This document shows, piece after piece, positions 45,875 to 55,904 of a stretch of DNA of 64,000 nucleotides. A program made the position numbers and the translations under genes. This stretch comes from Colwellia sp. PAMC 20917. Lineage in GTDB: Bacteria; Pseudomonadota; Gammaproteobacteria; Enterobacterales; Alteromonadaceae. The first letter of the stretch is position 1. The number at the start of each line of letters is the position of its first letter. The DNA lies in the NCBI RefSeq assembly GCF_001767295.1, contig NZ_CP014944.1:2542001-2606000 (forward strand), given 5' to 3'. The notes below the pieces were generated by a model that did not search any database, had not been told where the DNA came from, and saw only the letters and a list, made by a program, of their open reading frames with translations.

Positions 45875-48163
45875 TTATTTAGAAAACTGAAACTCTTTGG
45901 GTGGCGTTGCTCCCATTAAATGTTCAACAAAATAATCCCAACGTTTGCGCATCATGTAAGGTTCACGCGCAAAACCGTGGCCGCGATTAGGTAACATCAA
46001 CATATCAAAATCTTTGTTAGCCTTAATTAAAGCTTCAACGACAATCAAAGTATTGTAAGGTGGTACATTGGTATCGGTTGTACCGTGAGCGATCAATAAT
46101 TTACCTTGTAAACTGTCAACCGATAACTGGTTTGCTTGGCTGTCGTAATTGCTAATGCCTTCTTCATCTATAACTTCAAGACCATGGTATTTTTCGCCCC
46201 ATTCATCAGCATAGTTACGGTTATCATGATTACCTGCCTGTGATACAGCTACTTTGTAGAAATTTGGAAAAGTTAATAACGCGCGAGTTGATGCGAAACC
46301 ACCGCCAGAATGACCCCAAATACCAACGCGTGTTATATCAATCCAATTATGACGCTTAGCTAACTGTTCAATGGCAGAAACTTGATCAGGAATACCACTG
46401 TCGCCCATGTTGCCATAATAAAATTCATGGAAAGCTTTTGAGCGACCCGGTGTACCCAAAGCATCAATTTCTATAACAATAAAACCTAACTCAGCAATTG
46501 CTTGGTTATCGCCACGAGAGCTACGAAAATGACGGCCACGAATACTACCTACTTGTGGACCTGGATATAAATAATTAACTACAGGGTAAGATTGGCTGGC
46601 GTCAAAATTTGTTGGCTTGTACATTAAACCATAAATATCATTTTCACCGTTTCTGTCTTTAACAATAAATTCAACCGGTGCTTGCCAGCCAGACGCTTTT
46701 AATTGGCTAATATCCATGGTTTCTATGGTCAATTCTTTGTTATTACTAACGGCACGTACTCGGCTTATTTCAGCGGTTGTTGGTGTTGCCGCGCGGTCTA
46801 AAAAGTGTGTGCCGGCTTTGTTTAACGTAATGCGATGGTGCTTTTTCTCGGGTGTTAATAAGGTTAACTCAGAGCCATCTTTGTTAACGCTGTAAAGATA
46901 ATGGTAATAAGGGTCACTGCCTTCTTTGCCTGCGCCAGTGAAAATAAGCTTACCCGTTTGTTGATCAACATGGAGTAATTCGATAACCGTCCAGTCACCT
47001 TGGGTAATTTGTTGTTTAACTTTCCCCGTTGCTAAATCTATTAGGTATAAATGTCCCCAGTTGCTGCGCTGAGAAAACCAAATAGCTTCATTACTTTTTT
47101 CTAAATACTGCCAACTAATGCCATCGACACCTGATTCAAAAAAGCTTTTTTGTGTTTCTGACATAACAAGCTTAACTTTACCGGTTTTAGCATCAGCAAT
47201 TTTCAACGTGGCAGTTTTGTGATCGCGCGTAGAAGAAACAAAGGCAAATGTTTTACTATCGTCAGCCCAATCTATGTCTAATAGTTCGCCGTTACGTCCA
47301 GCGACATGGTCAGTGATTGTTGAACGGTGAGCATCGGGTGCCATATCAAGTGGCGTGACCTTTTTACTTTCAACGTCGATAACGACACGATGAATAGCAA
47401 ATATATGTTCATCACCCGGTAAAGGATACTTCCAAACGTCAATTGTTGGATGGCCAACTGCGGTTGACACTATGCCCATGTCACCTACGTTGCGGCCATC
47501 ATGCTTAAAGGTGGTTAATTTTTTTGAGTCAGGCGCCCAAGTCACTACGGGAGAATCACGACGAACCCAGCCAGCATTATTGGTTGCATAGCCAAAGTCT
47601 TTAATACCGTCAGTGGTGAGTTGGCTTTCTTTATCTGTTATTAAATCACGTAACCATAGATTATGATCGCGAATAAATACGGCACGTTTACCATCAGGTG
47701 ATAAGTTTTCCGCACTTTTTTGGCTTAGTTCATCAAGCTGGCATAAATAATGAGTTAAATCACATTGGTAACTCTTTGCCTTTACTGAAAATTTGATGTT
47801 GTTTGCAGATATAAACTCTACTTGAGTGAAAGGGAACTTATCGTGATTTACTTCGCTATCAGTAATGCGAGCAAGTGATTCTGCTAATTTTTTATGATCG
47901 AATGCGAGAGATTTTTTCTGGCTATTAATATCAACTTTAAAAAATTTATCGCCGTCTTCTGTATGGCTGCGGTATACCAAAGTGTCATTGCTTGACCATA
48001 ACGGATAGTCAACAGTACCTGTTACTAACTTACTGGTATAGCTTGATAATTGTTGTTCAGCTTTTTTATAGTCGTCAACGCTTAGTTGTTTTGCCGACAA
48101 CAGGGTTGGTGTCAGTGCAGAAATAATTGCAACGCCACTGGCAAGAATAAGAGATTTTCTCAT
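45875..48163 (-). CDS. S9B dipeptidyl peptidase IV-like serine peptidase
   Basis: A 762-residue exported peptidase with signal peptide (about 1-24, cleaved near LLSAKQ). An N-terminal eight-bladed beta-propeller is followed by an alpha/beta hydrolase domain. The nucleophile is Ser619 in GIWGHSGGGFAS; the Asp is in HGTTDTNVPP and the His in NRGHGF. The DPP-IV-type fold releases Xaa-Pro or Xaa-Ala dipeptides from peptides in the periplasm; the exact preference is inferred. The downstream terminator at 45824 and the divergent porin suggest it is a single-gene unit. Confidence 0.92.
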   Translation of the reverse strand: MRKSLILASGVAIISALTPTLLSAKQLSVDDYKKAEQQLSSYTSKLVTGTVDYPLWSSNDTLVYRSHTEDGDKFFKVDINSQKKSLAFDHKKLAESLARITDSEVNHDKFPFTQVEFISANNIKFSVKAKSYQCDLTHYLCQLDELSQKSAENLSPDGKRAVFIRDHNLWLRDLITDKESQLTTDGIKDFGYATNNAGWVRRDSPVVTWAPDSKKLTTFKHDGRNVGDMGIVSTAVGHPTIDVWKYPLPGDEHIFAIHRVVIDVESKKVTPLDMAPDAHRSTITDHVAGRNGELLDIDWADDSKTFAFVSSTRDHKTATLKIADAKTGKVKLVMSETQKSFFESGVDGISWQYLEKSNEAIWFSQRSNWGHLYLIDLATGKVKQQITQGDWTVIELLHVDQQTGKLIFTGAGKEGSDPYYHYLYSVNKDGSELTLLTPEKKHHRITLNKAGTHFLDRAATPTTAEISRVRAVSNNKELTIETMDISQLKASGWQAPVEFIVKDRNGENDIYGLMYKPTNFDASQSYPVVNYLYPGPQVGSIRGRHFRSSRGDNQAIAELGFIVIEIDALGTPGRSKAFHEFYYGNMGDSGIPDQVSAIEQLAKRHNWIDITRVGIWGHSGGGFASTRALLTFPNFYKVAVSQAGNHDNRNYADEWGEKYHGLEVIDEEGISNYDSQANQLSVDSLQGKLLIAHGTTDTNVPPYNTLIVVEALIKANKDFDMLMLPNRGHGFAREPYMMRKRWDYFVEHLMGATPPKEFQFSK

Positions 48164-48463
48164 CTAAATTTACCTTTTTTCATTATTAGTTATTCACTCG
48201 AGGATAATACAAGCAAAGCTATGACCAGCCTAACATTTCCTAACCGCTTCAAGTGTAATTATCGTTAAATATACAATTTTATAAGATGAAAGAATCGTTA
48301 TTAACAGGCAAAAAACATCCCCTTTAGACTTATGTCTAATTTCTAAATAGCGATTAACGTTTTAAGTTATATCCATAAAATAAAAATAAAACGATAAAAA
48401 GTAGCCAAAAGATCGTATCTGCAGTTTTTCTGAGGCTAATACACAACAAACGGGGATAGCAAA
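48164..48463. promoter_or_regulatory. 300-bp divergent region between the peptidase and porin genes
   Basis: Contains no gene. GGGGATAGCAAA is a good ribosome site for the porin (48464), and AT-rich stretches carry candidate promoters for both directions. I see no recognisable Fur, CRP or other regulator site. Confidence 0.4.
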
Positions 48464-49510
48464 ATGTTTAACAAGAAAAAGCTTCTATTAGCAACAGGAT
48501 TATTCGCACTGGCTGGCACAGCAAATGCGGCTTACGAAATTAAATTAGACAACGACGATAGTATTACTTTCGGTGGTTACATCAAAGCCGACGCACGTTA
48601 CATCGATGGTACTGTTGCAGCAACTGATTATTGGTATGGTAGTGGCACGGCACTAGACAATAGTATTTCTAATTTTGGTATTGCGGTAAATGAATCACGC
48701 ATTAATACTAAATATAAACATGGTGATTTAACCGGTTTTATTGAAATGGATTTCTATGGAGACGCTGTTAGAGGAGGGGGTAATGAAATTATCTCAAATT
48801 CGTCAAACCCACGTATTCGTCATGCATTTATTAAATATAAAGATCTATTAATTGGTGACACTTGGTCAACTTTTGTTAACACCAGTGCACTTGCAGAAGC
48901 CGCTGATTTTGGTGGTCCATTGTTATCAGCAGCTTTTATTCGTCAAGGACAAGTTCGTTACACTATGGGTAACTTTCAGGTCTCTGTTGAAAATCCAGAA
49001 TCATATGGCGGTGTCAGTGGCAATGATTCTATGCCTGATGTTATTGCTCGTTATAATTTTAAAGGCGATTGGGGTAATGTCGCTATTGCCGCGGTAGCCA
49101 AACGATTACAAACCGTTGGTGGTAATGAAGAATCAGCACTAGGTTATGGTATTTCAGGTCGCATTAATACTTTTGGCAAAGATGACTTTCGTTTTCAATT
49201 TCATGGTGGTGAAGTAGGTCGCTATATTGGCGTAACCGCATCAAAAGATTTAATTGGCGAAGAAGTTGAAGAAACAACCTCAATCAGCGTTGCATACCGC
49301 CATTTCTGGACCGAAGATTTACGAAGCACGGCCTTTTATGGTAACACCACTACAGAAGTTGCAGATTATGACCGTACACATTGGGGCGTAAATTTATTTA
49401 AAAATGTTACTCAGCAATTATCCTTTGGTGTTGAAGTGGGTAATTTTGAAATGGCAGATAAAAATGTTGATTCTGACTACTTACAATTTTCAGCAAAATA
49501 CGTTTTATAA
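48464..49510 (+). CDS. DcaP-like outer-membrane porin
   Basis: A 348-residue outer-membrane beta-barrel. The signal peptide is about 1-22 (cleaved GTANA|AYEIKLD). The mature protein opens IKLDNDDSITFGGYIKADARYID, a block of the DcaP-type trimeric porin family, and ends in the barrel strand QFSAKYVL. The length is short for this family. It has a strong terminator at 49581. Solute preference is not readable; diacids or small peptides are common for relatives, and the peptidase next door is suggestive. Confidence 0.85.
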   Translation: MFNKKKLLLATGLFALAGTANAAYEIKLDNDDSITFGGYIKADARYIDGTVAATDYWYGSGTALDNSISNFGIAVNESRINTKYKHGDLTGFIEMDFYGDAVRGGGNEIISNSSNPRIRHAFIKYKDLLIGDTWSTFVNTSALAEAADFGGPLLSAAFIRQGQVRYTMGNFQVSVENPESYGGVSGNDSMPDVIARYNFKGDWGNVAIAAVAKRLQTVGGNEESALGYGISGRINTFGKDDFRFQFHGGEVGRYIGVTASKDLIGEEVEETTSISVAYRHFWTEDLRSTAFYGNTTTEVADYDRTHWGVNLFKNVTQQLSFGVEVGNFEMADKNVDSDYLQFSAKYVL

Positions 49511-49557
49511 GTATACCGTTACATAAAAGCAAAGAATTCACACGTTTTGCGTTAGTT

Positions 49558-49606
49558 GACCTCCTATTCTGAGGTTTTTTGGGGAAGCTTTTGCTTCCCC
49601 TTTTTT
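49558..49606 (+). terminator. tandem terminators after the porin gene
   Basis: A first short stem ACCTC/GAGGT (about 49558-49580) with a T-run is followed at once by a strong hairpin, GGGGAAGC and GCTTCCCC (49581-49600), and TTTTTT (49601-49606). It lies about 50-70 bases after the porin stop. Confidence 0.88.
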
Positions 49607-49683
49607 ATGTACAGTATAGCGAGGTGGCATGGATGCCAAAGAACGCATATGTCATCCTAATACAAAAACAACCGTCCCAAAAA

Positions 49684-50158
49684 CCGTCATCCTGAATTTA
49701 TTTCAGGATCTAGTGTTATGAATATAGCAAGAAGCACAGATACTGAAACAAGTTCAGCATGACGGAGTCTTTAGCATAAACTCAACATGAAGCAGTCTTT
49801 AGAATAAATTCAGCATGACGAAGTCTTTAGCATAAATTGAACATGACCAAGCCTTTAAAATAAAAAACCGTCATCCTGAATTTATTTCAGGATCTAGTGT
49901 TATGAATATGGCAAAAAGCACAGATACTGAAACAAGTTCAGCATGACGGAGTATTTAGCATAAATTGAACATGACGCAGTCTTTAGAATAAATTCAGTAT
50001 GACGAAGTCTTTAGCATAAATTGAACATAACCAAGCCTTTAGAATAAAAAACCGTCATCCTGAATTTATTTCAGGATCTAGTGTTATGAATATGGAAAGA
50101 AGCACAGATACTGAAACAAGTTCAGCATGACGAGGTATTTATTTCAGGATTTAGTCGT
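49684..50158. repeat. 184-bp tandem repeat, about 2.5 copies, palindromic core
   Basis: Starting points at 49684, 49868 and 50052 are spaced exactly 184 bp. Two full copies differ by a few bases and the third ends near 50133-50158. Each unit begins with a palindromic element: arms 49684-49711 and 49738-49765 pair at 24 of 28 positions. Subrepeats (CATGACG, TCTTTAG, ATAAATTCAG, CATAAATTGAAC) recur within a unit. No ORF. The core matches the dispersed copy at 39303-39363. It looks like an amplified REP/MITE-like element between the porin and tex. Confidence 0.85.
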
Positions 50159-50195
50159 TAATACTGATAACTTCAGTACCAACATCACCCCTCTA

Positions 50196-52544
50196 CTACT
50201 TTTTAAACTTTGCAAAGGCATCAGCAAAAGCGTTACCCATAGCGGCATTTTCACTCTTTTTAGCGGGTGGCTTCGTATTACGTTGCGGGTTTGGCTTAGC
50301 CGTTTTGGGTGTGGTATTTTGTGAGCGAGGCTGAGGCTTATTCGTCTGCTGGTTTTGTTCTGGCTTGGTGGTCACTGTTTCATCTAAACGCATAGATAAG
50401 CTAATGCGTTTTCTAGCCGCATCAACTTCCATCACTTTTACTTTAACAATATCACCTGCTTTAACAATTTCACGTGGGTCGCTAACAAATTTGTCAGTGA
50501 GTGATGAAATATGTACTAAGCCATCTTGATGAACACCTAAATCGACAAAGGCACCAAAATTGGCAACGTTTGAAATAACACCTTCAAGTACCATGCCGAC
50601 AGTTAAGTCATTAATGGTATTTACACCTTCTTTAAACTGTGCGGCTTTAAAAACAGGTCGAGGATCTCGGCCGGGCTTTTCTAGCTCACTAATAATATCT
50701 TTAAGCGTTAATTCGCCAATATTAATATCGTTGAGATCTGTGATATTAATTTTACTTAATTGTTCACTATTACCGATTAAATCACTAATGTTGCTATTAA
50801 GATGGGCAATGATCTTTTCAATAACTGGGTAGCTTTCTGGATGAACACCTGAATTGTCTAGTGGATTTTTACCACCTGAAATACGTAAAAATCCCGCTGC
50901 CTGTTCAAAGGCTTTAGGACCCAAACGCGCTACTTTCTTGAGTTCTTTTCTGTCATCAAAACGACCATGTTCGTCGCGATAAGCAACGACGTTATCAGCC
51001 ATCGTTTTATTTAATCCTGAAACTCGTGTTAATAACGCAGCCGAAGCACTATTTAAATCAACACCGACATTATTTACACAATCTTCTATAACATTGTCGA
51101 GGGTTTTACTTAGCTGGCTCTGACTTACGTCATGTTGATATTGACCAACGCCAATCGCTTTAGGGTCAATTTTCACTAGTTCAGCTAATGGGTCTTGTAA
51201 ACGCCGTGCAATAGAAACCGCGCCACGAATGGAGACGTCTAAATCTGGAAATTCTTTTGCGGCAAATTCTGAAGCAGAATAAACAGAAGCACCGGCCTCA
51301 CTGACCATCACTTTTTGTGGTTTATTTGCTTCTAATGCCTGAATAACCTCTGCCGCGAGTTTGTCACTTTCACGTGAGCCAGTACCATTACCTATCGCGA
51401 GTAATTCAACTTTGTGTTGTTGGCATAAATTGACTAAGGTTCGTACTGATTTTTCCCAATGATTCTGTGGTGCGTGTGGGAAAATTGTCGCGGTTTGTAA
51501 TAATTTACCGGTAGCATCAACAATCGCTAATTTACAACCCGTTCGCATACCTGGGTCTAAGCCTAGTGTCGTTTTTGCACCAGCGGGCGCGGCCATTAAT
51601 AAATCACTTAAATTGGTGGCAAAAACTTTTATCGCGCCATTTTCTGCTTGTTCACGTAAATTACCCAATAATTCAGTTTCTAAGCTTAGGCTTAATTTTA
51701 TTTTCCATGCCCAGCGTACCACTTTAGTGATAAATTCTGCACCAGCTTGTCCGGTTAAACGCAGATTGTAGTGCTCACAAATAATTTGTTCGGCACTTGA
51801 GTACTGACTATCTTCTTGGTTTGGATCTACGTTAATACTGAGTTGTAATATTTTTTCATTGCGACCACGCAACATCGCTAAAGCCCGATGTGAGGGAACA
51901 TTTTTTAATAATTCTGAGTGCTCGAAATAGTCGCGATATTTAGCGCCTTCTTGCTGCTTGCCCTTAGCGACAACACTGGTTAAATGCGCTTGCTTTAATA
52001 AATGCTTACGCAGCTTTTGTAATAAATTGGCGTCTTGAGCAAAACGTTCAATGAGGATATAAATAGCGCCCTCAAGGACTGATTTTTCATCGCTAAAACC
52101 GGCATCATTATTGATAAAAGCTTTTGCTTCAACTTCTGGCGTTAACGCCCAGTTATTATAAAGGTTATTGGCAAGCGGTTCTAAACCCGACTCTATGGCT
52201 ATTTGGCCTTTAGTGCGACGCTTAGGTTTAAACGGTAAATATAAATCTTCTAAACGGGTTTTGTTGTCTGCGGCTTGTAATTCTTTTTCTAATGCTGGTG
52301 TTAATTTATCTTGTTGGGTGATGCTGGTAATAATGACTTTTCGACGATCTTCAAGCTCACGTAAATAACTTAAACGTTGATCAATGTGGCGCAGATGATT
52401 ATCGTCTAACCCTTGAGTAACCTCTTTACGGTAACGCGCAATAAAAGGTACGGTTGCGCCGTCATCAAGCAAGTTAATTGCTGAAGTTATCTGAGCGGTT
52501 TTAACGTTAAGTTCTGTTGCGATGAGTTCAGCAATGGTAGCCAT
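50196..52544 (-). CDS. tex: Tex/S1 RNA-binding protein
   Basis: Tex is a highly conserved nucleic-acid-binding protein linked to transcription and RNA processing. The 782-residue product has the N-terminal helical domain with [15 protein letters not shown], the YqgF-like RNase H fold ([19 protein letters not shown]), helix-hairpin-helix motifs and a C-terminal S1 domain ([17 protein letters not shown]). It ends in a Gln/Lys/Pro-rich tail. The 3' end lies 38 bases from the tandem repeats. Function is inferred from family; nothing is broken. Confidence 0.95.
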   Translation of the reverse strand: MATIAELIATELNVKTAQITSAINLLDDGATVPFIARYRKEVTQGLDDNHLRHIDQRLSYLRELEDRRKVIITSITQQDKLTPALEKELQAADNKTRLEDLYLPFKPKRRTKGQIAIESGLEPLANNLYNNWALTPEVEAKAFINNDAGFSDEKSVLEGAIYILIERFAQDANLLQKLRKHLLKQAHLTSVVAKGKQQEGAKYRDYFEHSELLKNVPSHRALAMLRGRNEKILQLSINVDPNQEDSQYSSAEQIICEHYNLRLTGQAGAEFITKVVRWAWKIKLSLSLETELLGNLREQAENGAIKVFATNLSDLLMAAPAGAKTTLGLDPGMRTGCKLAIVDATGKLLQTATIFPHAPQNHWEKSVRTLVNLCQQHKVELLAIGNGTGSRESDKLAAEVIQALEANKPQKVMVSEAGASVYSASEFAAKEFPDLDVSIRGAVSIARRLQDPLAELVKIDPKAIGVGQYQHDVSQSQLSKTLDNVIEDCVNNVGVDLNSASAALLTRVSGLNKTMADNVVAYRDEHGRFDDRKELKKVARLGPKAFEQAAGFLRISGGKNPLDNSGVHPESYPVIEKIIAHLNSNISDLIGNSEQLSKINITDLNDINIGELTLKDIISELEKPGRDPRPVFKAAQFKEGVNTINDLTVGMVLEGVISNVANFGAFVDLGVHQDGLVHISSLTDKFVSDPREIVKAGDIVKVKVMEVDAARKRISLSMRLDETVTTKPEQNQQTNKPQPRSQNTTPKTAKPNPQRNTKPPAKKSENAAMGNAFADAFAKFKK

Positions 52545-52742
52545 TAATTGACGAGCCTTTTTGAAAGAATAAGTTTTAAAGCACTATGTTGCCATGGTTT
52601 GATAGCAGCATCAATTTGCTTGTTAGGTTTGTGGGTGAAGATTAATGATTGAAAAACGAATGTTTTGTTTATCGCGTTTTTCGTATGAAAAACATTAGCC
52701 AAGTTAGACCTCAGTAAGGTCACTTGGCATTAAATTGCGATG

Positions 52743-53384
52743 CTAAAACTCTTCACTTTCGGGAAGGTCTGTTGGTAAATCGGCAGATAACCACTTACAA
52801 ATTAGGTCATTTGCTGTTTCTAACCCCGTATATTTTAATGATGAAAAAGCTTGTACGGTAATATCTGCATTTAACGATGCTAAGGCTTTTTTAACCTGAA
52901 GCACTTCAGCACTTCTTTTACCTTGTGAAAGCTTGTCGCATTTTGTTAATAACGCCAATATCGGTAAATCACTGTCCGCGGCCCATTGGATCAAGTCCAT
53001 ATCAAGATCTTTTAACGGATGACGAATATCCATTAAAATAACTAGGCCTTTTAAACAATCACGTTTTTCTAAATATTCGCCAAGTGCTTTTTGCCATTTT
53101 TTCTTCATTTCAATCGGCACTTTGGCAAAGCCGTAACCGGGTAAGTCAACCAAACGTCTGTTAGGTGCGACTTCAAAAATGTTAATAAGCTGCGTTCGAC
53201 CCGGTGTTTTACTGACACGAGCTAAACCACGTTGGTTAGTTAAGGTATTTAGTGCGCTTGATTTACCCGCATTTGAACGTCCCGCAAAGGCCACTTCTAT
53301 ACCGTTGTCTTCAGGCAAGCGACGAATATCCGGCGCACTTAAAGTGAAAGTGGCTTTACTTAAATGAATAACAGGTGATGACAA
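52743..53384 (-). CDS. engB: ribosome biogenesis GTPase EngB (YihA/YsxC)
   Basis: EngB is an essential GTPase for 50S ribosomal subunit assembly. From TTG 53384 the product has 213 residues. G1 is GRSNAGKSS, then TPGRTQ (G2), DLPGYGFA (G3), TKCDKL (G4) and SSLKYTG (G5). TTG 53384 is preferred over TTG 53402 because GGAC lies 7 bases upstream of it and the -10 box at 53414 would leave almost no leader for the earlier one. It is divergent from the cytochrome c4 gene, a common gammaproteobacterial arrangement. Confidence 0.93.
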   Translation of the reverse strand: MSSPVIHLSKATFTLSAPDIRRLPEDNGIEVAFAGRSNAGKSSALNTLTNQRGLARVSKTPGRTQLINIFEVAPNRRLVDLPGYGFAKVPIEMKKKWQKALGEYLEKRDCLKGLVILMDIRHPLKDLDMDLIQWAADSDLPILALLTKCDKLSQGKRSAEVLQVKKALASLNADITVQAFSSLKYTGLETANDLICKWLSADLPTDLPESEEF

Positions 53385-53413
53385 AATGGTGTCCAATAAC
53401 AAATAAAAAAAGC

Positions 53414-53419
53414 ATTATA
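53414..53419 (-). promoter_or_regulatory. -10 box of the engB promoter
   Basis: The minus strand reads TATAAT at 53419-53414. A transcription start near 53407 would give a leader of about 20 nt to TTG 53384 and only a few bases to TTG 53402. This is the basis for the start choice for engB. No clear -35 is seen. Confidence 0.45.
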
Positions 53420-53587
53420 TCTTTTTTTTCTCGTGAAACAGTAAAAAGTGTCATTTTTTAAGCTTAATTTTTACTATGCTTATTACACCGTGATGATATT
53501 AGTGTAAAATATGACTAGTTTTTTATATTCATCCGTTTATTTTTTAGTGAATACTTAATCAATAGTAATAGAGCAGAGAGCCATTCA

Positions 53588-54820
53588 ATGAATAAAATTA
53601 TTTTTTCGTTAATTCTTGCCGTAACGAGTATTAATGTCGCGTTTGCAGCAACCGGAAGTGTTGATGCAGGTAAAAGTAAAGCAGCTATGTGTAGTGCTTG
53701 TCATGGTGCTAATGGGATTGGCGCAAGTGATGCGTTTCCTAACTTAGCGGGTCAGCATGCTGCCTATATTGTTAAACAACTACAAGCCTTTAAAAGTGGA
53801 ACACGTGTCAACGCTATGATGGGACCAATGGCTGCAGGCTTATCCGATCAAGATATGGTTGATATCGGTGCTTACTTCTCAAGTTTAGATAGAAGTGGCG
53901 CAACCGTTTCAGTTGAACTTGCTAGCATGCATTCAGCTCCGGCTGCTGTAGTAGAAACTGTTGCTTATGTTGGCAATGCTAGTGCAGGTAAGAGCCTTTA
54001 CGAATTAGGTGATGCTTCACGTAATATTGCTAGCTGTATCGGCTGCCATGGTAAAGAGGGCAATAGTCAGGTACTAATCAACCCTAATTTAGCCAACCAA
54101 CATGCCCAGTATATCGAAAAGCAATTATATGCTTTTAAAGATAAAACGCGCATTAACTATGCAATGAATCAATTTGCTGGTGCGATGACCGATGAAGATA
54201 TTGCCGATATGGGCGCCTATTTTGCTGATACCAAGGCCGTTGCTCATGTAAAACCTAAGCGTGTTACTAAGGTTGCGATTATTACCGAAGAAGCGATTGC
54301 CGGAAAAGCAAAGTCAGCAATGTGTAGTGCTTGTCACGGTGCGGACGGTAATAGTTTAGTGCCTATGTATCCAAAATTAGCAGGACAACATGCGGAATAT
54401 ACAGCTAAACAACTAAAAGAGTTTAAATCTGGTGTGCGTGAAAATGCGGTAATGGCAGGTATGGCTGCAGCCTTGTCTGAACAAGACATGGCTGAATTAG
54501 GCGCATATTTTGCTAGTCAAAAACCGACGCCAGGTAATGGTAAGGGCTCTGAACTAGGGCGCAAATTATACTTTGGTGGAGACCCAGCTCGTGGTATTAC
54601 CGCTTGTATCGCTTGTCATGGCGCAACGGGTAAAGGTGTTGCAAAAGCTGGCTTCCCTGTTGTTGCTAATCAAAGTGTTGAATACTTAACTGCACAGTTA
54701 ATGAGTTTTAAAACCGGTGAACGCAATAATGATCGTAATGGCATGATGGGAAATATAGCTAAACGTTTGAAGAAAAATGACATTGACGCATTAGCGCAAT
54801 ACATGTCTTCAATGAAATAA
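53588..54820 (+). CDS. tetraheme cytochrome c4-type protein (internally duplicated)
   Basis: A 410-residue periplasmic c-type cytochrome with a signal peptide (1-20, cut at VAFA|ATGS). Four CXXCH heme sites start at about 35, 150, 246 and 340. The first half (hemes 1-2) and second half (hemes 3-4) are each like a diheme cytochrome c4, so this is a fused dimer of c4; normal c4 is about 200 residues. The second half is closely similar to the separate diheme protein encoded at 55018. Cytochrome c4 feeds electrons to terminal oxidases. It is divergent from engB and ends in a strong terminator at 54847. Confidence 0.92.
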   Translation: MNKIIFSLILAVTSINVAFAATGSVDAGKSKAAMCSACHGANGIGASDAFPNLAGQHAAYIVKQLQAFKSGTRVNAMMGPMAAGLSDQDMVDIGAYFSSLDRSGATVSVELASMHSAPAAVVETVAYVGNASAGKSLYELGDASRNIASCIGCHGKEGNSQVLINPNLANQHAQYIEKQLYAFKDKTRINYAMNQFAGAMTDEDIADMGAYFADTKAVAHVKPKRVTKVAIITEEAIAGKAKSAMCSACHGADGNSLVPMYPKLAGQHAEYTAKQLKEFKSGVRENAVMAGMAAALSEQDMAELGAYFASQKPTPGNGKGSELGRKLYFGGDPARGITACIACHGATGKGVAKAGFPVVANQSVEYLTAQLMSFKTGERNNDRNGMMGNIAKRLKKNDIDALAQYMSSMK

Positions 54821-54846
54821 AGCACGGTTAAAAGAATATTTTTAAA

Positions 54847-54872
54847 AAAGCAGCTTAATAAGCTGCTTTTTT
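54847..54872 (+). terminator. intrinsic terminator after the tetraheme cytochrome
   Basis: AAGCAGCTT and AAGCTGCTT pair around AAT, followed by T-rich DNA. The same sequence recurs at 55774-55799 after the second cytochrome gene, pointing to a duplicated gene-plus-terminator. Confidence 0.9.
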
Positions 54873-55017
54873 ATGCCTGCTAAGTGATCAATAAATTAGT
54901 CCGATGGGTATAACTTGTGTAAACTGTTTGATATTGAAGACTGCAGTGCCTAAGGTAATAACCTTACCAATCATTGCTAGCCACATTTAATTATCTACAT
55001 ATATAGAGAGCTCATTG

Positions 55018-55641
55018 ATGAAAAGAATACTACTAAGCTTGGTTTTATTAGGAACAAGTGCACTAAATATCAGCTATGCTGCCCAAGGTAATGTTGATGC
55101 CGGTAAAACAAAATCTGCAATGTGTGGAGCATGTCACGGTGTTGATGGTAATAGCTTAGTACCTATGTATCCTAGTCTGGCTGGACAAGGTAGTAGCTAT
55201 ATCGCGAAACAATTAGCTGACTTTAAAACGGGGCTAACTTCGGGCGGAAAAGAAGGTCGTGTTAATGCAATTATGGGTGGTATGGCCATGGCATTGAGCG
55301 AACAAGATATGCTTGATTTAGGCGCTTATTATAGTGCACAACCTGCAAAATATGCGGGTGGAGCAACCAGTGACGTTGGCAAAAAGCTATATTTTGGTGG
55401 TGATATAGAGCGTGGAATTACCGCTTGTATTGCTTGCCATGGCGCTGATGCAAAAGGCATGTCACAAGCTGGTTTCCCAGCTCTGGGCGGACAAAATGCA
55501 ATGTACTTAACTGCTCAGTTGGAAAGTTTTCGTTCGGGAGCTCGCAACAATGACAAAAATGGCATGATGCGAAATATTGCTATGAAGCTAGAAGATGCAG
55601 ATATTGCCGCCTTAGTGCAATACATGTCGACGATAAAATAG
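55018..55641 (+). CDS. diheme cytochrome c4
   Basis: A 207-residue periplasmic diheme cytochrome with a signal peptide (about 1-22, cut at SYAAQG) and CXXCH sites at about 36 and 137. Conserved features include the motifs GVDGNSLVPMYP, LAGQ and MGGMAMALSEQD, with the axial Met in the MGGM region. It is a close paralogue of residues about 235-410 of the upstream tetraheme protein. ATG 55018 is preferred to the adjacent TTG; AGAGCTC is upstream. Confidence 0.93.
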   Translation: MKRILLSLVLLGTSALNISYAAQGNVDAGKTKSAMCGACHGVDGNSLVPMYPSLAGQGSSYIAKQLADFKTGLTSGGKEGRVNAIMGGMAMALSEQDMLDLGAYYSAQPAKYAGGATSDVGKKLYFGGDIERGITACIACHGADAKGMSQAGFPALGGQNAMYLTAQLESFRSGARNNDKNGMMRNIAMKLEDADIAALVQYMSTIK

Positions 55642-55663
55642 TCGCTTATAGCTACATGTAGTT

Positions 55664-55770
55664 CTGAACATCGTCTTTATTTGCCATCCATGGCACCAAG
55701 ACATACCGTTCATCCTGAACATCGTCTTTATTTGCCATCCATGGCACCAAGACATACCGTTCATCCTGAA
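55664..55770. repeat. 51-bp tandem repeat, two copies plus a fragment
   Basis: Units begin CTGAACATCGTCTTTATTTG at 55664 and 55715, with a partial CTGAACATAAAG at 55766, so the period is exactly 51 bp. The two complete copies are essentially identical. CATCCTGAAC within the unit resembles the TCATCCTGAA core of the 184-bp repeat. It lies between the cytochrome stop and its terminator. Confidence 0.85.
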
Positions 55771-55773
55771 CAT

Positions 55774-55799
55774 AAAGCAGCTTAATAAGCTGCTTTTTT
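55774..55799 (+). terminator. intrinsic terminator after the diheme cytochrome
   Basis: Same stem as at 54847-54872: AAAGCAGCTT, AAT, AAGCTGCTT and a T-run. The 51-bp repeats separate it from the cytochrome stop by 132 bases. Confidence 0.9.
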
Positions 55800-55904
55800 A
55801 TTGGCTATGATAGGTTAATGTCGTACACTAAAATAGATATTATTAGTTGGTAATTTGTTGATTTTAAAGGTAAGGGTAATTATCTTGATGGAACTGGGTC
55901 TTTA

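Noticed and set aside
49684-50158. CRISPR-like spaced repeats
   Set aside because: The repeat period is 184 bp with no short, constant repeat separating unique spacers, and no cas genes are in the window.
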